Shown: in pieces, positions 1 through 8,221 of the stretch
Layout of the letters: every line of letters starts with the position of its first letter
Numbering within the stretch: the stretch's first letter is position 1
Assembly (NCBI RefSeq): GCF_000802965.1
Contig: NZ_JSAK01000026.1
Location: 1-60,125 of the forward strand
Source: Pseudomonas fluorescens
GTDB lineage: Bacteria > Pseudomonadota > Gammaproteobacteria > Pseudomonadales > Pseudomonadaceae
Reading direction: 5' to 3'
Length of the DNA: 60,125 nt
Position numbers and translations under genes: made by a program
The notes under the pieces: model-generated
Seen by the model: only the letters and a program-made list of their open reading frames with translations
The model's database searches: none
What the model was told of the DNA's origin: nothing

Positions 1-16
1 AAGCCGGCTCCTACAA
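1..16. repeat. REP half-site cut by window start
   Basis: The first bases read AAGCCGGCTCCTAC, the end of the right arm of the REP family seen complete at 25172-25237 and 52706-52790. The left part of the element lies outside the window. Confidence 0.7.
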
Positions 17-130
17 GGGGGAGCGGTCGCAAGCCTGGCTGTATGAATCCCCATTCCGCGCAAAAATAGTGGCTCCGTTTCCCGCGGCTGACGACTAGGG
101 TGTAATGACCCTCAGTTTTCAGGACTCGCC

Positions 131-901
131 ATGCATCCCTACTTTTCCCTGCAAGGCCGCACCGCTCTGGTGACCGGCGGCACCCGTGGTATCGGCAAAA
201 TGATCGCCAAGGCCTATGTCGAGGCCGGCGCCACCGTGTACGTCTGCGCCCGCGATGCCGAGGCCTGCCAGCAAACGGCTGATGAACTCGGTGCCTTCGG
301 CCGTTGCGTTGGATTGGCTGCAAATCTGGCCACCGAAGAAGGCGTGCAGCAGTTGGCCACGCGACTGGGCGAGCAGATCAGCCACCTCGATATTTTGGTC
401 AACAATGCCGGCACCACGTGGGGCGCGCCGCTGGAAAGCTACCCGATCAAGGGCTGGGAAAAGGTCATGCAGCTCAATGTGACCTCGGTGTTCAACTGCA
501 TCCAGCAGTTCTTGCCGCTGCTGCGCAAGGCCGGTTCCGAAGCCAACCCTGCCCGGATCATCAACATCGGTTCGGTAGCCGGAATTTCCTCTTTCGGCGA
601 ACAGGCCTACGCCTACGGACCGAGCAAGGCTGCGCTGCACCAATTGTCACGGATTCTGGCGCGGGAACTGGTGAGCCAGCACATCAACGTCAATGTGATC
701 GCGCCGGGGCGCTTTCCGAGCAAGATGACCCAGCACATTGGCAACGATGAGCAGGCGTTGGCCGAAGATACCGCGTTGATTCCGATGAAACGCTGGGGCC
801 GCGAGGAAGAAATGGCGGCGCTGGCGATCAGTCTGGCGAGTACGGCTGGGGCCTATATGACCGGGAATATCATTCCGCTGGATGGTGGATTCAGCCTCTG
901 A
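131..901 (+). CDS. rhlG: RhlG-like short-chain dehydrogenase/reductase
   Basis: This is a 256-residue classical SDR enzyme. The cofactor motif TGGTRGIG is at residues 15-22, NNAG at 91-94, the catalytic Ser at 148 and the YxxxK pair at Tyr162/Lys166. The N-terminus MHPYFSL and overall length match P. aeruginosa RhlG, an NADPH-dependent beta-ketoacyl reductase first linked to rhamnolipid and PHA precursor supply. Whether this strain makes rhamnolipids cannot be told here, and the true substrate of RhlG is debated, so the family call is firm and the substrate is not. The gene stands alone, with a REP doublet immediately downstream. Start ATG 131 has weak upstream Shine-Dalgarno pairing. Confidence 0.85.
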   Translation: MHPYFSLQGRTALVTGGTRGIGKMIAKAYVEAGATVYVCARDAEACQQTADELGAFGRCVGLAANLATEEGVQQLATRLGEQISHLDILVNNAGTTWGAPLESYPIKGWEKVMQLNVTSVFNCIQQFLPLLRKAGSEANPARIINIGSVAGISSFGEQAYAYGPSKAALHQLSRILARELVSQHINVNVIAPGRFPSKMTQHIGNDEQALAEDTALIPMKRWGREEEMAALAISLASTAGAYMTGNIIPLDGGFSL

Positions 902-911
902 CACCCGTTTT

Positions 912-1040
912 TGTGGCGAGGGAGCTTGCTCCCCCTCGGTTGCGAAGCAACCGCCTACACCACCGAGTTTCCCCCGGAGAAACTCGGTGAAGGTATTTGG
1001 GGGCGCTTCGCACCCAGCGGGAGCAAGCTCCCTCGCCACA
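912..1040. repeat. Composite REP doublet with nested palindromes
   Basis: Perfect 22-base inverted arms (912-933 and 1019-1040, beginning TGTGGCGAGGGAGC) enclose two smaller perfect palindromes: GGTTGC/GCAACC at 938-952 and an 11-base stem at 961-971/979-989. The element fills the gap between the SDR gene and trmO. It resembles the REPIN hairpins of P. fluorescens but has more internal symmetry than the other copies here. Confidence 0.75.
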
Positions 1041-1091
1041 GAATGCGCATGGGCTATCATGTCCGCCCTCATTCCCACTTCGACCCAAACC

Positions 1092-1790
1092 ATGACCTAC
1101 AGCGTTTCCCCCATCGGCTTCGTGCGCTCCTGCTTCAAGGAGAAGTTCGCCATCCCGCGCCAGCCGCAGTTGGCCCCGGCCGCGCGTGGCATCCTGGAAT
1201 TGGTGGCACCATTCGATCAAGGCGATGCGGTGCAGGGTCTGGAGCAGGTCAGCCATGTCTGGTTGCTGTTCCTGTTCCATCAGGCCCTGGAAGAAAAACC
1301 ACGACTGAAAGTCCGCCCTCCCCGCCTCGGCGGCAACAAATCCATGGGCGTGTTCGCCACCCGCGCGACACATCGCCCCAATGGCATTGGTCAGTCAGTG
1401 GTCAAACTGGACAGGGTTGAAGCCGACCGCCTGTGGATATCCGGCATCGACCTGTTGGACGGCACGCCGATTCTCGACATCAAGCCCTACGTGCCTTATG
1501 CGGATATCGTCGACACAGCCTCCAACAGCATCGCCAGCGCCGCGCCGCAGCTGATTGCCGTGAAGTGGACGGATGCTGCGCTGCAACAGGCGCACGGCCA
1601 TGCTCAGCGTCTTGCAGAGCCTTTGGTCGAGCTGATCGAGCAATGTCTGGCGCAAGATCCACGCCCGGCGTATCAAACGCCTGCACCCGAACGGGAATAC
1701 GGCGCGCAGTTTTGGGATGTGGATGTGCGCTGGCATTACCCGACGCCCGAGCTGATCCGTGTGCTGGAAATCATCCCCGCAAAAGGCTGA
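1092..1790 (+). CDS. trmO: tRNA (t6A37) N6-methyltransferase TrmO
   Basis: The 232-residue protein belongs to the TsaA/TrmO (UPF0066) family, whose E. coli member is about 235 residues. TrmO uses S-adenosylmethionine to methylate the N6 of threonylcarbamoyladenosine at position 37 of a threonine tRNA. The conserved block GVFATRATHRPNGIGQS lies at residues 86-102. The start MTYSVSPIGFVRS at 1092 matches the family N-terminus. The reading frame stays open back to about 882, but that stretch is the REP element and is not coding. A REP doublet follows 15 bases after the stop. Confidence 0.92.
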   Translation: MTYSVSPIGFVRSCFKEKFAIPRQPQLAPAARGILELVAPFDQGDAVQGLEQVSHVWLLFLFHQALEEKPRLKVRPPRLGGNKSMGVFATRATHRPNGIGQSVVKLDRVEADRLWISGIDLLDGTPILDIKPYVPYADIVDTASNSIASAAPQLIAVKWTDAALQQAHGHAQRLAEPLVELIEQCLAQDPRPAYQTPAPEREYGAQFWDVDVRWHYPTPELIRVLEIIPAKG

Positions 1791-1804
1791 ACGCCGGAAA
1801 CAAC

Positions 1805-1894
1805 TGTGGGAGCGAGCCTGCTTGCGATAGCGGTGTGACAGCCAACATTGATGTCGACTGACACTCCCCCATCGCGAGCAGGCTCGCTCCCACA
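1805..1894. repeat. REP doublet (TGTGGGAGCGAGCCTGC family)
   Basis: Near-perfect inverted arms TGTGGGAGCGAGCCTGCT... and ...AGCAGGCTCGCTCCCACA enclose about 40 bases. The element sits between the convergent genes trmO and fpr, where it could also form a terminator-like hairpin. The same family recurs at 56735-56825 and 58344-58443. Confidence 0.85.
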
Positions 1895-1920
1895 GGTAAA
1901 CCAAAAGCAGTTGTTTATGC

Positions 1921-2700
1921 TTACTTCTCTACGAACGCACGCTCGATCAGGTAATCACCCGGCTCGCGCATCCGCGGCGAAACTTTCAGGCCGAAGCTGT
2001 TCAGCACTTCGCTGGTCTCGTCGAGCATGCTCGGGCTGCCGCACAGCATGGCGCGGTCATCTTGCGGGTTGATCGGCGGCAGGCCGATGTCGCTGAACAG
2101 CTTGCCGCTGCGCATCAAATCGGTCAGGCGGCCTTCGTTTTCGAATGGTTCGCGGGTCACGGTCGGGTAGTAGATCAACTTGTCACGCAGCGCGTCGCCG
2201 AAGAACTCGTTCTGCGGCAAATGCTCGGTGATGAACTCGCGATAAGCGACTTCGTTGACGTAACGCACGCCGTGGCACAGGATCACTTTTTCGAAACGCT
2301 CGTAGGTTTCCGGGTCCTGGATGACGCTCATGAACGGCGCCAGACCGGTACCGGTGCTGAGCAGGTACAAATGTTTGCCAGGCTTCAAGTCATCCAGCAC
2401 CAGCGTGCCGGTAGGCTTCTTGCTGATGATGATCTCGTCGCCTTCCTTCAGATGTTGCAGCTGGGAAGTCAGCGGACCATCAGGCACCTTGATGCTGAAG
2501 AACTCGAGATGCTCTTCCCAATTCGGGCTGGCAATCGAGTAAGCGCGCATAAGCGGGCGGCCGTTGGGTTGTTGCAGGCCGATCATCACGAACTGACCGT
2601 TCTCGAAGCGCAGGCCCGGATCACGGGTGCACTTGAAGCTGAACAGAGTGTCGTTCCAGTGATGAACACTGAGGACACGCTCGTGGTTCATGTTGCTCAT
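1921..2700 (-). CDS. fpr: Ferredoxin-NADP+ reductase
   Basis: Fpr is a 259-residue flavoenzyme that moves electrons between NADPH and ferredoxin or flavodoxin in the cytoplasm. In pseudomonads it supports Fe-S repair and the oxidative stress response. The FAD-binding RxYS motif is RAYS at residues 52-55, the nucleotide-binding STGTGLAP is at 115-122, and the protein ends in the typical FVEK. AGGAG lies 9 bases before ATG 2700; Met4 is a possible alternative start. It is divergent from the LysR gene finR, whose P. putida counterpart activates fpr. Confidence 0.95.
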   Translation of the reverse strand: MSNMNHERVLSVHHWNDTLFSFKCTRDPGLRFENGQFVMIGLQQPNGRPLMRAYSIASPNWEEHLEFFSIKVPDGPLTSQLQHLKEGDEIIISKKPTGTLVLDDLKPGKHLYLLSTGTGLAPFMSVIQDPETYERFEKVILCHGVRYVNEVAYREFITEHLPQNEFFGDALRDKLIYYPTVTREPFENEGRLTDLMRSGKLFSDIGLPPINPQDDRAMLCGSPSMLDETSEVLNSFGLKVSPRMREPGDYLIERAFVEK

Positions 2701-2814
2701 GTACGGGGACTCCTGGAGATTGGGTCTGCGCTTGCTCTGCTATAAGAGCGTTGGCGGTGCGCAATTGCATCGCATTCTAATAGCGACGACAATATCTGTT
2801 AACTGGATTATTAA

Positions 2815-2827
2815 GATAAGGGTTATC
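2815..2827. promoter_or_regulatory. Candidate FinR operator half-sites
   Basis: GATAA-GGG-TTATC is a perfect short inverted repeat centred 19 bases before the finR ATG, inside the fpr/finR divergent region. LysR regulators usually bind such T-N-A palindromes and often repress their own gene. No experimental FinR site was available for comparison, so this is inference from position and symmetry. Confidence 0.3.
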
Positions 2828-2839
2828 GGTTATATCGAT

Positions 2840-3766
2840 ATGCGATTTACTCTCCGTCAACTTCAAGTATTCGTCGCCGTCGCCCAGCAGGAGAGCGTTT
2901 CCCGTGCTGCGGGATTGCTCAATCTGTCGCAATCGGCGGCGAGCACCTCGATCACCGAGCTGGAACGTCAGTCGAGCTGCCAGTTGTTCGACCGCGCCGG
3001 CAAACGCCTGAGCCTCAACGCCCTCGGCAAACAGCTGCTGCCGCAAGCGGTGGCGATGCTTGATCAGGCCAAGGAGATCGAAGACCTGCTCAACGGCAAG
3101 TCCGGTTTCGGCTCCTTGGCGGTGGGAGCAACGCTGACCATCGGCAACTACCTGGCGACCCTGCTGATTGGTGGTTTCATGCAACGCCACCCGGAAAGCC
3201 AAGTGAAGCTGCACGTGCAGAACACTGCCAATATCGTGCAACAAGTGGCCCACTATGAAATTGATCTGGGTCTAATCGAAGGTGATTGCAGCCATCCGGA
3301 CATCGAAGTGCAGAGTTGGGTCGAGGATGAGCTGGTGGTGTTTTGCGCACCGCAGCATCCGCTGGCCAAGCGCGGTACTGCGAGCATGGAAGAGCTGAGC
3401 CACGAAGCGTGGATTCTGCGTGAACAAGGCTCGGGCACGCGCCTGACGTTCGATCAGGCCATGCGTCATCACCGCAGCTCGCTGAATATCCGCCTCGAGT
3501 TGGAGCACACCGAAGCAATCAAACGTGCGGTGGAATCCGGTCTGGGGATTGGCTGTATCTCGCGACTGGCCCTGCGGGACGCGTTCCGTCGTGGCAGCCT
3601 GGTGCCTGTGGAGACACCGGATCTGGATCTGGCGCGACAGTTCTATTTCATCTGGCACAAACAGAAGTACCAGACCTCGGCCATGCGCGAGTTTCTCGAC
3701 CTGTGCCGCGCCTTCACCGCCGGGGTTCAGCGCAGCGACGAGATCGTTCTGCCAGCGATTGCTTAA
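2840..3766 (+). CDS. finR: LysR-type regulator FinR
   Basis: This 308-residue LysR regulator has a winged helix-turn-helix at about residues 1-60 (RQLQVFVAVAQQ... then the AASTSI recognition helix) and a periplasmic-binding-like effector domain from about residue 90. It is transcribed away from fpr, the arrangement known in P. putida, where FinR is needed for fpr induction by superoxide-generating agents. The frame is open further upstream to about 2690, but MRFTLRQ at 2840 is the standard LysR N-terminus. Its last four bases overlap the convergent dgkA stop. Confidence 0.85.
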   Translation: MRFTLRQLQVFVAVAQQESVSRAAGLLNLSQSAASTSITELERQSSCQLFDRAGKRLSLNALGKQLLPQAVAMLDQAKEIEDLLNGKSGFGSLAVGATLTIGNYLATLLIGGFMQRHPESQVKLHVQNTANIVQQVAHYEIDLGLIEGDCSHPDIEVQSWVEDELVVFCAPQHPLAKRGTASMEELSHEAWILREQGSGTRLTFDQAMRHHRSSLNIRLELEHTEAIKRAVESGLGIGCISRLALRDAFRRGSLVPVETPDLDLARQFYFIWHKQKYQTSAMREFLDLCRAFTAGVQRSDEIVLPAIA

Positions 3767-4125
3767 AGCAGAATCACTGCCCACACCAGCGCGATCATGG
3801 TCAGTGCCACGAATTGCGCGGCGCTGCCCATGTCCTTGGCGTTTTTCGACAACGGGTGCAGTTCCAGTGAAATTCGGTCGATGGCCGCTTCCACTGCCGA
3901 GTTAAGCAACTCGACGATCAGCGCCAACAGGCACACCGCGATCAACAACGCCTGCTCGACCCGGCTGACGTTCAGGAAGAACGACAGCGGAATGAGGATC
4001 ACGTTGAGCAAGACCAGCTGCCGGAAAGCCGCTTCACCGGTGAAGGCTGCGCGCAGGCCGTCCAGGGAATAACCGGAGGCGTTGAGGATGCGTTTCAGGC
4101 CGGTCTGGCCTTTGAAAGGAGACAT
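3763..4125 (-). CDS. dgkA: Diacylglycerol kinase
   Basis: DgkA is a small integral membrane kinase that phosphorylates diacylglycerol with ATP to phosphatidate, recycling lipid left by periplasmic glucan or lipid modification. At 120 residues it matches E. coli DgkA (122). Three hydrophobic helices follow an amphipathic N-terminus, and the signature ELLNSAVEAAIDR starts at Glu72 (Glu79 is the likely metal ligand), followed by KNAKD at 94-98. It lies downstream of erdR on the same strand with a 75-base gap, so co-transcription is possible. It is convergent with finR and overlaps it by four bases. Confidence 0.95.
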   Translation of the reverse strand: MSPFKGQTGLKRILNASGYSLDGLRAAFTGEAAFRQLVLLNVILIPLSFFLNVSRVEQALLIAVCLLALIVELLNSAVEAAIDRISLELHPLSKNAKDMGSAAQFVALTMIALVWAVILL

Positions 4126-4200
4126 AGAGTGAGCAACTGACCGAAAAAGAGTGGGAAAGCTAGATTAACCAAAGTCAAAAAAGCGTGAAGATGCCAACCG

Positions 4201-4851
4201 TCAGTGGCTCGAAATTGACTCAAGTTGTTGCAGGAGCAAAGCAGCCTGAGTCCGGGTGCGCACGTTCAGCTTACGGAAAATCGCGGTCACGTGGGCCTTG
4301 ATGGTCGCTTCAGATACGCTCAACTCGTAAGCAATCTGCTTGTTCAGCAATCCTTCGCAGACCATGGTCAGGACGCGGAACTGCTGCGGAGTCAGGCTCG
4401 CAAGCCCTTCGCTGGCAGCCTTGGCCTCATCGGAAACGCTGACCGCTTCGAACGCTTGCGGTGGCCAGAACACATCACCGTCGAGGACCGCACGCACCGC
4501 TTTCTGGATCACGCTCAGGTCGCTGGACTTGGGAATGAAGCCACTGGCGCCGAACTCACGGGACTTGACCATGATCGTCGCTTCTTCCTGAGCCGAGACC
4601 ATGACCACCGGAATCTGCGGGTACTGGCCGCGCAACAGCACAAGCCCGGAAAAACCATACGCCCCCGGCATGTTCAGATCCAGCAGCACCAGGTCCCAGT
4701 CGGCTTTTTCAGTCAGGCGGGTTTCCAGCTCGGCAATGCTCGCCACTTCCACCAGGCGGACATCCGGGCCAAGGCCCAGGGTCAACGCTTGGTGCAGGGC
4801 TGAACGAAAAAGCGGGTGATCATCGGCAATCAGGATTTCGTATGTGGCCAT
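4201..4851 (-). CDS. erdR: LuxR-type response regulator ErdR
   Basis: The 216-residue NarL/FixJ-type response regulator has a receiver domain with acidic pocket Asp10/Asp11, phospho-acceptor Asp58, Ser86 and Lys108, then a LuxR-type helix-turn-helix at about residues 150-207. Its position beside dgkA matches PA3604 (ErdR), which controls ethanol oxidation in P. aeruginosa and, with the kinase MxtR, acetate metabolism in related species. No sensor kinase gene is adjacent, which fits that known orphan arrangement. The name rests on synteny plus family; the response-regulator call itself is certain. Confidence 0.85.
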   Translation of the reverse strand: MATYEILIADDHPLFRSALHQALTLGLGPDVRLVEVASIAELETRLTEKADWDLVLLDLNMPGAYGFSGLVLLRGQYPQIPVVMVSAQEEATIMVKSREFGASGFIPKSSDLSVIQKAVRAVLDGDVFWPPQAFEAVSVSDEAKAASEGLASLTPQQFRVLTMVCEGLLNKQIAYELSVSEATIKAHVTAIFRKLNVRTRTQAALLLQQLESISSH

Positions 4852-5056
4852 TTTTCAAATGATCCTGTTCTTCAAACAACTCAGTACAGCCACGGAGCTG
4901 CACCAACGGGGCACGTTCAACGCCAATCACGTGGTTCTCACGAAGAACACGGCGTATCAAACTTCGGCCGCGCCCCAATCGGCGCCAAGCATGCCCAGCG
5001 AAACCGGGGTGGTCAAGGTGCATGGCCAGCACAGTTCTTTGCAGAATCGGAGACAA

Positions 5057-5800
5057 TCAGCCCACATCAGCCACGGCGTTCGGCACGAAAGGCATCAACT
5101 CGGCATGTGCGGGGGTTTCAACGTTCATTTCCAACTGATGTTTTGCATCCAGGTAATGTTGGCTGAACACGTCGAAATACGCGTCCAGTGCCGATGCGGC
5201 CTGAATATCACCCGCCAGATCGAGGCACAGCGCCGCCACTTCGGCCGTACACAAATGCTCACTGCGGGTAGACCGGCGCAGTCGATAGCGTGACAGCTTC
5301 TCGGGCAGCAGGCTCAGGATCGGGAGCCCGTCGAAATATGGACTTTTACGGAAAATCTTCCGCGCTTCAGTCCAGGTCGCGTCGAGCAGGATGAACAGCG
5401 GTCGCTTGGTGCTATCGATGTCCACAGTATTAGTCACGCGCTCCGGCTCGACGTACTCGCCTGGAAACACCAGATACGGTTGCCATTGCGGGTCGGCGAG
5501 CAACGCCAGTAACTGCGGATCCGGTTCGGTACGTGACCAGATGAACGCATGGTTATCGCGCACCACGTCAGCAATCAGCCAACCCGTATTGCTCGGCTTG
5601 AACACTTCCTTGTTGGTCATGATCAGGCACACCCCGGAGCGGGTCTCGACTCGCGGACGCCAGGCGCACAGACAGTGGCTCTCGATGACGCGGCAAGCAC
5701 GGCAGCGGGTGGCGCGCCAGCCACGGGCCTGAATCGGCTTGATACCTTCCTCTTCGCGTTGATCGCGCAGGCGGGCTACGGCGTTGGGGGCGTGGTTCAT
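5057..5800 (-). CDS. tapT: tRNA-uridine aminocarboxypropyltransferase (DTW domain)
   Basis: This DTW-domain protein of 247 residues resembles E. coli TapT (YfiP), which transfers the aminocarboxypropyl group of S-adenosylmethionine to uridine 47 of tRNA, giving acp3U. The family motif is DATW at residues 140-143. A Cys cluster (Cys33, Cys36, Cys43, Cys45) near the N-terminus looks like a metal site. ATG 5800 was chosen; a TTG at 5818 is an alternative, and neither has a strong ribosome binding site. It is divergent from the small secreted protein gene at 5990. Confidence 0.85.
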   Translation of the reverse strand: MNHAPNAVARLRDQREEEGIKPIQARGWRATRCRACRVIESHCLCAWRPRVETRSGVCLIMTNKEVFKPSNTGWLIADVVRDNHAFIWSRTEPDPQLLALLADPQWQPYLVFPGEYVEPERVTNTVDIDSTKRPLFILLDATWTEARKIFRKSPYFDGLPILSLLPEKLSRYRLRRSTRSEHLCTAEVAALCLDLAGDIQAASALDAYFDVFSQHYLDAKHQLEMNVETPAHAELMPFVPNAVADVG

Positions 5801-5917
5801 CGCAGGCAACGCCGACAAAACGGGGAAATTGACACGAACAACACTCGGCAGGGCAATAAAGGTCGACAGTTTACCAGAGCGGCGGGCGCAAACCTGTACC
5901 GTCCGGGCCGCCTCCCC

Positions 5918-5923
5918 TATAAT
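5918..5923 (+). promoter_or_regulatory. Putative -10 element TATAAT
   Basis: A perfect sigma-70 TATAAT occurs 67 bases before ATG 5990. The hexamer 17 bases upstream (5895-5900) is a poor -35, so the promoter may need an activator or an altered spacing. Confidence 0.45.
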
Positions 5924-5989
5924 TCGCCGCCACTGAACGCACAGTCACGTGACGGGTCGAACCACCAGTCACTGAACCAGGAGAGTTTC

Positions 5990-6412
5990 ATGCTGCGCCT
6001 TATCGTTCCCACCGCTGCCATTCTGCTGGCGTCGTCCTTCAACGCTCAGGCTGCGTCCTTGAGTGAGCAGAATCTGAACAAAGAGCTGCGAAACGTCGCC
6101 GCACAAAGCAGTGTTGGCACGCCTCGGGCGATCAACGAAGACATTCTTGATCAAGGCTATACCGTCGAAGGAACGACGTTGATCAACCATTTGAGCGTGC
6201 AAAGCAGCCACGCCAACAAGATGCGCGCTGATCCGAAAGCCGTGTACTTCCAGCTTGGCGCCTCGGTATGCAACAACCCGTCGTTCCGCAAGCTGATGGC
6301 CAAGGGCGCGACCATGCGTTACGACTTCACCGAAGTGAAGACCAACCGCTCGGTCGGCTCCGCCAGCTACCAGGAATCGGATTGCCCAAAAGCGACCACG
6401 AAGAAGAAATAA
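5990..6412 (+). CDS. Secreted PA3611-like protein (quorum-regulated virulence factor family)
   Basis: The 140-residue product begins with a clear Sec signal peptide (MLRLIVPTAAILLASS, cleavage probably after ...AQA) and is likely periplasmic. Two later cysteines (in SVCNN and SDCPK) could form a disulfide. The block GTPRAINEDILDQGYTVEG resembles, from memory, the PA3611 protein of P. aeruginosa, the type member of a small family called putative quorum-sensing-regulated virulence factors. The biochemical role of that family is unknown. GAGAG lies shortly before the ATG. The stop abuts the stop of the convergent gene at 6413-6613 with no bases between. Confidence 0.7.
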   Translation: MLRLIVPTAAILLASSFNAQAASLSEQNLNKELRNVAAQSSVGTPRAINEDILDQGYTVEGTTLINHLSVQSSHANKMRADPKAVYFQLGASVCNNPSFRKLMAKGATMRYDFTEVKTNRSVGSASYQESDCPKATTKKK

Positions 6413-6613
6413 TCAAAGAGGCTTGGCGCGCCGCTGTTCATCCTCGGCGCGCAGTTCTGCCAGTAATGCCTGCAAGTAACGAGAGTGCGGCTCTGCCCCC
6501 TCCAGTCGTCGGCAACACTCCTCTTCGAGACTCAGGTGATGGGTCTCGGCCGATGACTTCAATAATCGATACAGTTGCGTATCGATCTCTATCTCCAGAA
6601 TGACTCTGGCCAT
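6413..6613 (-). CDS. Small ribbon-helix-helix-like protein
   Basis: This 66-residue protein starts MARVILEIEIDTQLYRLLK and then has a second helix around residues 26-38. A short beta strand followed by two helices is the layout of Arc/MetJ/CopG-type DNA-binding proteins, including many antitoxins such as FitA and VapB. AGGAGG is 8 bases before ATG 6613, a strong translation signal, so the gene is probably real although short; an in-frame start 24 bases upstream lacks that signal. No toxin gene is next to it. DNA binding is inferred from the pattern only. Confidence 0.65.
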   Translation of the reverse strand: MARVILEIEIDTQLYRLLKSSAETHHLSLEEECCRRLEGAEPHSRYLQALLAELRAEDEQRRAKPL

Positions 6614-7095
6614 GGCTCCCGCCTCCTTGCACCTCACTCTCGTCGAGCGATAAATCCTTTAACCGCTAGTACCGTGCGCCCTGCCGTTGACGCAAAGTTG
6701 TCGTGTGACGCCTGTAACTTAGTAAATCAGAGTGGCGGACACTCGGCGCGCGTTCGGACGGGCGGTGAAAGCACTTTGCAAATCGTCAATAAGCGGTTGC
6801 CAGGAAAGAGTTTGCGGCGCAATGATCAAGGCAGCGTAAATCACTGCGAGGGTCTAGATTTCAGGTATCCGCGTTCAAATTTTCAAGGTCGGAAAGGGGC
6901 CGCCCATTACGCTTTGTGTTGTGAGAACGTTTCTTTCATCCAAGGGAAAAACAGAACCTGTTTGGATGACCCGATGACTATTCGGGTCAAGTGGATCGCC
7001 CAGGCATGGGCCTGGGCAGACAGCGATACAGGATGTGTCGTGGCATCGACGACTGCGTATTGATGCCGAAGGTTCTGTGCAGAAGGAGAAGTTGA
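6614..7095. other. 482-base gene-free region with structured leader
   Basis: No convincing coding region is seen on either strand; open frames here lack ribosome binding sites and have non-protein-like composition. The left half (6614-6936) shows no recognisable element. The right half holds four tandem perfect hairpins before the LOG-family gene. Confidence 0.5.
6937..7067 (+). promoter_or_regulatory. Hairpin-rich 5' leader of the LOG-family gene
   Basis: Four perfect inverted repeats follow one another: CATCCAA/TTGGATG (6937-6943, 6962-6968), GACCCGA/TCGGGTC (6968-6974, 6982-6988), GCCCAGGC-ATGG-GCCTGGGC (6998-7017) and GGCATC/GATGCC (7042-7047, 7062-7067). None is followed by a T tract, so they do not look like terminators. 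They end 28 bases before the ATG at 7096. A structured untranslated leader or an independent small RNA are both possible. Confidence 0.4.
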
Positions 7096-8214
7096 ATGCC
7101 TTACCAACCGAATGACCTCCTGAGCCGTCATTTCGAAGAAAGCGGCCACGACCTCATCAGCAAGGTCGAAGAGCAACTCAGCCTTGTTTCACCCAACAGC
7201 CCGAACATCCCGATCTACCGCGATATGATCCTGACCGTGCTGCGCATGGCCCAGGAAGACCACAACCGCTGGAATGCCAAGATCACCCTGCAAGCCCTGC
7301 GCGAACTGGAGCATGCCTTCCGTGTGCTGGAGCAGTTCCGGGGACGACGCAAAGTCACCGTCTTCGGCTCGGCCCGCACACCGATAGAACATCCCCTGTA
7401 CGGACTGGCCCGAGAACTGGGCGTCGCGCTGGCACGCTCGGACCTGATGGTCATCACCGGCGCCGGTGGCGGCATCATGGCTGCGGCGCATGAAGGCGCC
7501 GGCCTGACACATAGCCTGGGGTTCAACATCACCCTGCCCTTCGAGCAACATGCCAACCCCACCGTCAACGGCACCACCAATCTGCTGCCCTTCCACTTCT
7601 TCTTTACCCGCAAGCTGTTCTTCGTCAAGGAAGCCGATGCGCTGGTGCTGTGCCCGGGCGGTTTCGGCACACTGGATGAAGCGCTGGAAGTGCTGACGTT
7701 GATCCAGACCGGTAAAAGTCCGCTGGTGCCGGTGGTGTTACTGGACGCACCAGGCGGCAAGTTCTGGCAAGGCGCGCTGGACTTCATCCACCACCAACTC
7801 GAGGAAAACCGCTACATCCTGCCCACCGACATGAAGTTGGTGAAGTTGGTTTACAGTGCCGAGGAGGCGGTGGAACAGATCAACCAGTTCTACAGCAATT
7901 ACCACTCCAGCCGCTGGCTCAAGCATCAGTTCGTGATTCGTATGAACCACTCGCTCAGTGACCGGGCACTCGAACACATGCAGGAAAAATTCGCCGACCT
8001 GTGCCTGAGCGATCATTTCCATCAACATGCTTACAACGGCGAGGAGCACGACGAAGCGCAGTTCAGCCATCTGGCGCGATTGGCGTTCACCTTCAATGCC
8101 CGCGATCATGGGCGTTTGCGCGAGTTGGTGGATTACATCAACCTGTCGGAAAACTGGGCGCAAGCCCAACCTCCAGCACAACAGCGCACGCGGGAGTCCT
8201 CAAAGGTTACGTGA
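7096..8214 (+). CDS. LOG-family Rossmann-fold protein (putative nucleotide hydrolase)
   Basis: The 372-residue protein has a LOG (lysine decarboxylase-like) core at about residues 85-260. The motif PGGFGTLDE is at 187-195 and the accompanying Arg172 lies in the TRK motif. LOG proteins cleave nucleoside 5'-monophosphates to base and ribose 5-phosphate (cytokinin activation or purine nucleotide control). The protein is longer than the usual 190-residue LOG: about 80 extra residues precede the core and about 110 follow it. GGAG stands 7 bases before ATG 7096. Family assignment is sound; the substrate is unknown. It converges on recX. Confidence 0.8.
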   Translation: MPYQPNDLLSRHFEESGHDLISKVEEQLSLVSPNSPNIPIYRDMILTVLRMAQEDHNRWNAKITLQALRELEHAFRVLEQFRGRRKVTVFGSARTPIEHPLYGLARELGVALARSDLMVITGAGGGIMAAAHEGAGLTHSLGFNITLPFEQHANPTVNGTTNLLPFHFFFTRKLFFVKEADALVLCPGGFGTLDEALEVLTLIQTGKSPLVPVVLLDAPGGKFWQGALDFIHHQLEENRYILPTDMKLVKLVYSAEEAVEQINQFYSNYHSSRWLKHQFVIRMNHSLSDRALEHMQEKFADLCLSDHFHQHAYNGEEHDEAQFSHLARLAFTFNARDHGRLRELVDYINLSENWAQAQPPAQQRTRESSKVT

Positions 8215-8221
8215 GGCATAA

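Noticed and set aside
912..1091. Upstream extension of trmO
   Set aside because: It is in frame but translates a palindromic repeat; the family N-terminus starts at 1092.
4820..5056. Small frame between tapT and erdR on the minus strand
   Set aside because: It overlaps the start of erdR, has no ribosome binding site and does not look like a protein.
6575..7063. 162-codon open frame on the plus strand before the LOG gene
   Set aside because: Amino acid composition looks random, no ribosome binding site is seen, and the hairpin leader explains its right half.
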